Positions 61,532-64,000 of a stretch of DNA of 64,000 nt are shown here, in pieces. The notes beneath the pieces are model-generated. The model made no database searches, had not been told where the DNA came from, and saw only the letters and a list, made by a program, of their open reading frames with translations. How positions within the stretch are numbered: the stretch's first letter is position 1; the number at the start of each line of letters is the position of its first letter. Position numbers and translations under genes: made by a program. Source of the stretch: Chryseobacterium fluminis (GTDB lineage Bacteria; Bacteroidota; Bacteroidia; Flavobacteriales; Weeksellaceae); NCBI RefSeq assembly GCF_026314945.1, contig NZ_CP111121.1, forward strand, positions 3,100,001 to 3,164,000, in the 5' to 3' direction.

Positions 61532-62057
61532 TTAAGGCCTTGGCAAATTCCCACATTACGATCCCTCCGCATACACTTACATTTAAAGAGTGTTTTGTTC
61601 CCAATTGTGGAATTTCCAGGAAGGAATCAATATTGGGTAAGGCTTCATCGCTGATTCCTTCTACTTCATTTCCCAGGATGACCGCATATTTTTTAGATGC
61701 ATCAATTGTAAAATCTGTAATCATCAGGCTGTTGGAAGTCTGCTCAATTCCGATAATTTCAAAGCCCTGGCTCTTCAAATCGGAAATGGTTGTATTAATA
61801 TTATTTTCATGACTCCAATCTACACTTTCCGTAGCTCCCAAGGCCGCTTTATGAATTTCACGGTGGGGAGGCTGAGGAGTAATTCCGCAGAGAATGATTT
61901 TCTGGACAAGAAATGCATCTGCCGTCCTGAATGTAGCTCCTACATTATGCATGCTTCTGATATTATCTAAGACTACGATTAAAGGGATTTTTTCAACCGT
62001 TTTAAAAGTTTCTACGTCTATCCTGTTGAGTTCTTCCAGTTTTAATTTGTGTACCAA
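61527..62057 (-). CDS. TrmH-family RNA methyltransferase
   Basis: A SPOUT-class 2'-O-ribose methyltransferase of 176 residues, the minimal catalytic domain without an extra RNA-binding domain. Motifs: LDNIRSMHNVGATFRTADAF (motif 1), YAVILGNEVEGISDEAL (motif 2) and IPQLGTKHSLNVSVCGGIVM (motif 3), forming the SAM-binding knot. The target, tRNA or rRNA, cannot be decided. It begins 4 bases after the MORN-repeat gene stop, so they are co-transcribed. Confidence 0.9.
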   Translation of the reverse strand: MVHKLKLEELNRIDVETFKTVEKIPLIVVLDNIRSMHNVGATFRTADAFLVQKIILCGITPQPPHREIHKAALGATESVDWSHENNINTTISDLKSQGFEIIGIEQTSNSLMITDFTIDASKKYAVILGNEVEGISDEALPNIDSFLEIPQLGTKHSLNVSVCGGIVMWEFAKALK

Positions 62058-62061
62058 TGTT

Positions 62062-62682
62062 TTATTTTGTTGAGATTAATTTTCCGTCTCTGTAAACTTC
62101 TGTTTTCCCAATGCTTCCGTCTTCGCGGTAATGAACTCTGGTTCCGTTCCATTTATCATTTACGAATTCGGTCTCCCTTTGGATTTTTCCCGATGGGTAA
62201 AGCATTTTCCATTTTCCTGTAGCCAACCCGTTGTCATAATTTCCGATTTGCTTTACAGACTTTCCGTTTTCATAAAAAAGTTTACTTTCGCCATGCAATT
62301 TACCAAATTTAAAATTTGAAATCTCTGTAATGACTCCCGAAGCATTATAAAAAGTGGCTGTCAGGCTGTTGTCATAAATGTTTTTCTCTCCGTTTCTGAA
62401 AACTTCTTTTGATGTTAAAACTCCGTTTTTATCAAAATATTGCCATTCTTTAACCTTATATCCTTTTTTATATTCGCCCTTTGCCTGAATTTTCCCGTTT
62501 TCAAAATAAAATACAGCACTACCCTCCAGTTTTCCCATTTTCCATTCGGCAATTTCTTTGATCTGCCCATTGTCAAAAAACTGTTGGCAGCTACCATACT
62601 GCAGGCCGTCCTTGAAGCCGCATGGTTTTTGTGCTTTGAACACTGAAAATGCGAGAACCGGAATTAAAAGTGAAAACTTCAT
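62062..62682 (-). CDS. Exported MORN-repeat protein (YwqK-like)
   Basis: A 206-residue exported protein. Signal peptide MKFSLLIPVLAFSVFKAQ, then at least six MORN_2-type repeats: FFDNGQIKEIAEWKMGKLEG, FYFENGKIQAKGEYKKGYK, YFDKNGVLTSKEVFRNGEK, LFYENGKSVKQIGNYDNG, YPSGKIQRETEFVNDKWNG, HYREDGSIGKTEVYRDGK. Such proteins are sometimes labelled YwqK-family antitoxin, but no toxin is adjacent and the signal peptide makes that role unlikely. It lies upstream of the trmH-type gene on the same strand. Confidence 0.85.
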   Translation of the reverse strand: MKFSLLIPVLAFSVFKAQKPCGFKDGLQYGSCQQFFDNGQIKEIAEWKMGKLEGSAVFYFENGKIQAKGEYKKGYKVKEWQYFDKNGVLTSKEVFRNGEKNIYDNSLTATFYNASGVITEISNFKFGKLHGESKLFYENGKSVKQIGNYDNGLATGKWKMLYPSGKIQRETEFVNDKWNGTRVHYREDGSIGKTEVYRDGKLISTK

Positions 62683-62804
62683 CGTTTTTTATTTTAAAAA
62701 TTGAACTTAATAGTGTAAAATATATTTTAATATCGATTTATGAAGATGATTTTTTAACATTTTACTCCCCAAATATGGGTATTTATTCGGTTTTGCAAAA
62801 TACC

Positions 62805-62812
62805 TATATTTG
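62805..62812 (+). promoter_or_regulatory. Putative -7 box
   Basis: TATATTTG, perfect TAnnTTTG, 15 bases before the ATG at 62828. It excludes an in-frame start at 62810. Confidence 0.4.
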
Positions 62813-62827
62813 GTTAAAATATACACT

Positions 62828-63424
62828 ATGAAAGATGCTCTTATTCTGGTAACTGTGGTATCGGCCCTTTTTGCCAAAGCACAGAATACGTATTATCCTC
62901 AAGCTTTCTTTGACAAAAAGCAGGCTCAGCAAATGATCGGTTTCGGAAACGCAACCATTGAAGGAACGGCGTCTACCAAACAGAAAAACAATTGGGGAAT
63001 AAAACCTTTGTTGGCCCAAAAACATTATGCACAGAAAGGAACTGTGGTCATGCTTTTTCCCGTAACTTCTTATTTTGAAGAATTCTATAGTATGAGGAAA
63101 AAATATGAAAATAAAAAAACAACGGTTTATATGTCTGAAGAAGCCTTTAAATACAGAATCGAAGCCCTAACGGACGATCATGGACGATTCAGGTTTGAAA
63201 AACTGAAACCCGGAAAATATTATCTTGAAACTATTGTTAATTTTACAGCTACGGCAAGTTACCAGCAGAAAACGGGTCAGTCAGATGCCTACAATGCTTA
63301 TGGGGGATATTTATATTCCACGCCCATATACCAGACTTTTTTCTACGGTTATTCTGCAGGAAACCGCGAAAGTAAATTTGTAGAAATAAAAAAAGACGGA
63401 GAATTTAAAGAGATTAATCTTTAA
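62828..63424 (+). CDS. Exported hypothetical protein
   Basis: A 198-residue protein with a signal peptide (MKDALILVTVVSALFAKAQ). Most of it is unrecognised. One part, DDHGRFRFEKLKPGKYYLET near residue 120, is the turn of a carboxypeptidase-regulatory or SpaA-like beta-sandwich. The C-terminal half is rich in Tyr and Gly (YNAYGGYLYSTPIYQTFFYG). It probably works in the periplasm or outer membrane. Single gene, converging with the bestrophin gene. Confidence 0.65.
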   Translation: MKDALILVTVVSALFAKAQNTYYPQAFFDKKQAQQMIGFGNATIEGTASTKQKNNWGIKPLLAQKHYAQKGTVVMLFPVTSYFEEFYSMRKKYENKKTTVYMSEEAFKYRIEALTDDHGRFRFEKLKPGKYYLETIVNFTATASYQQKTGQSDAYNAYGGYLYSTPIYQTFFYGYSAGNRESKFVEIKKDGEFKEINL

Positions 63425-63433
63425 AAAATCAGG

Positions 63434-64000
63434 TCATTTTTTGAACATGATCTGATGGACATTTTTCTCTATGTTCTGCGCTATCGTTTCCATAGGAATA
63501 TCATTTTCATCATTATTGAACGGATCTTCAATTTCTTCTGCAATGAGTTCCAGGCTCATCAGTACATAATATACAAAAACCGTCAGCGGAATCATAAAAA
63601 GCCCGATGGTAATGACATAGGCGATCGGTAAAGCAAAAACATAAAGGATTATAAATTTTTTAATAAATGAGGAATAAGAATAGGGGATCGGTGTGTTTTT
63701 AATACGTTCACATCCTCCGCAAACATCCAGAAAACCAGAAAGCTGGGGATCCAGATAGAGCATGTCCATGTCTGAAATTTTTCCTTGTTTCTTCAGCATA
63801 TTCAGTTTGTGAGTGAGCAGGATAATCATTTCGCTGGGACCATGGTTTTGCAGAGACTTTTCAATTTCAGAATAGTCTTCATCCAAAGCCAGACGTGTAG
63901 ATTCTTTTGAAAGATGCTTGGCCAGAAAATGAGGAAAAAACTTTAAATACCTTGCGATCTGTTCTGCATCCTGTGGATCATCGGTCAGGATATTATTAAT
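63434..64000 (-). CDS. Bestrophin-family ion channel (C-terminal part, runs off window)
   Basis: The last 189 codons of a membrane protein whose 5' end is beyond the window. Bestrophin marks: the ending EIEDPFNNDENDIPMETIAQ, a bestrophin hallmark, and the paired helices FIILYVFALPIAYVITIGLF and MIPLTVFVYYVLMSLELIAE. Bacterial bestrophins are pentameric ion channels. The frame is open to base 64000; an in-frame ATG at 63886 is internal, because the coding pattern continues upstream. Confidence 0.85.
   Translation of the reverse strand: MNNILTDDPQDAEQIARYLKFFPHFLAKHLSKESTRLALDEDYSEIEKSLQNHGPSEMIILLTHKLNMLKKQGKISDMDMLYLDPQLSGFLDVCGGCERIKNTPIPYSYSSFIKKFIILYVFALPIAYVITIGLFMIPLTVFVYYVLMSLELIAEEIEDPFNNDENDIPMETIAQNIEKNVHQIMFKK

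Noticed and set aside
62062..62682. YwqK-type protein as antitoxin of a toxin-antitoxin pair
   Set aside because: It has a signal peptide and MORN repeats, and no toxin gene is adjacent; the partner gene is an RNA methyltransferase.

Overview
The window looks like chromosomal DNA of a flavobacterium close to Chryseobacterium (Weeksellaceae, Bacteroidota). Grounds: a MurF-Alr fusion, a fused SpmA/SpmB-type protein, an AccD without its zinc ribbon, a TonB-dependent receptor with a carboxypeptidase-regulatory N-terminus, 2TM-domain proteins, almost no Shine-Dalgarno sequences, and repeated Bacteroidota-type -7 boxes (TAnnTTTG). Species was not determined.

Layout. 1-3.3 kb: 5'-terminal two thirds of murF-alr, a ParE-like toxin/HTH antitoxin pair with a palindromic operator, and tdk. 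3.3-7.0 kb: acidic repeat protein, rsmI and a WG-repeat protein, the last two with TTG starts. 7-15.1 kb: fabG, guaC, a three-gene operon (divergent Lgt-like membrane enzyme, small membrane protein, radical SAM protein resembling tetraether lipid synthase), surE and a C-terminal processing protease with a frameshifted end. 15-24 kb: lipoprotein SodC, AraC/GyrI regulator, TonB-dependent receptor, then a LytS-type kinase, three free 2TM-domain proteins, a methyltransferase and a LytTR regulator. 24-28.5 kb: poorly characterised genes, a nonsense-interrupted small membrane protein, a long GC-rich hairpin element and mnmA. 29-30.8 kb: an AT-rich insert with an XRE-ImmA/IrrE metallopeptidase and a DUF4411 PIN-like protein. 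30.9-36.4 kb: clpC, a YgjV-like protein, two glycosyltransferases and sufE.

36.5-42.5 kb: an accessory block on the minus strand with a DUF4280 (PAAR-like) protein, a 1012-residue protein, a frameshifted lipoprotein and two unknowns. It ends beside two tandem tRNA-Val genes and is the best candidate for a secretion-linked cargo or immunity module. 42.8-64 kb: mostly housekeeping (folC, tolC-like, SprT-like, manC, bcp, nth, DUF885 peptidase, exbB/exbD/tonB, spmAB-like, accD, fbaA, nadK, CBS protein, trmH-type methylase, MORN protein, bestrophin) plus a candidate short RNA at about 61.45 kb.

Main points to follow: the radical SAM/Lgt-like operon, the DUF4280 block, two single-A frameshifts in A-tracts (real or assembly errors), the candidate RNA, and the hairpin element. 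All assignments come from reading translated sequence and motifs; no database search was run.
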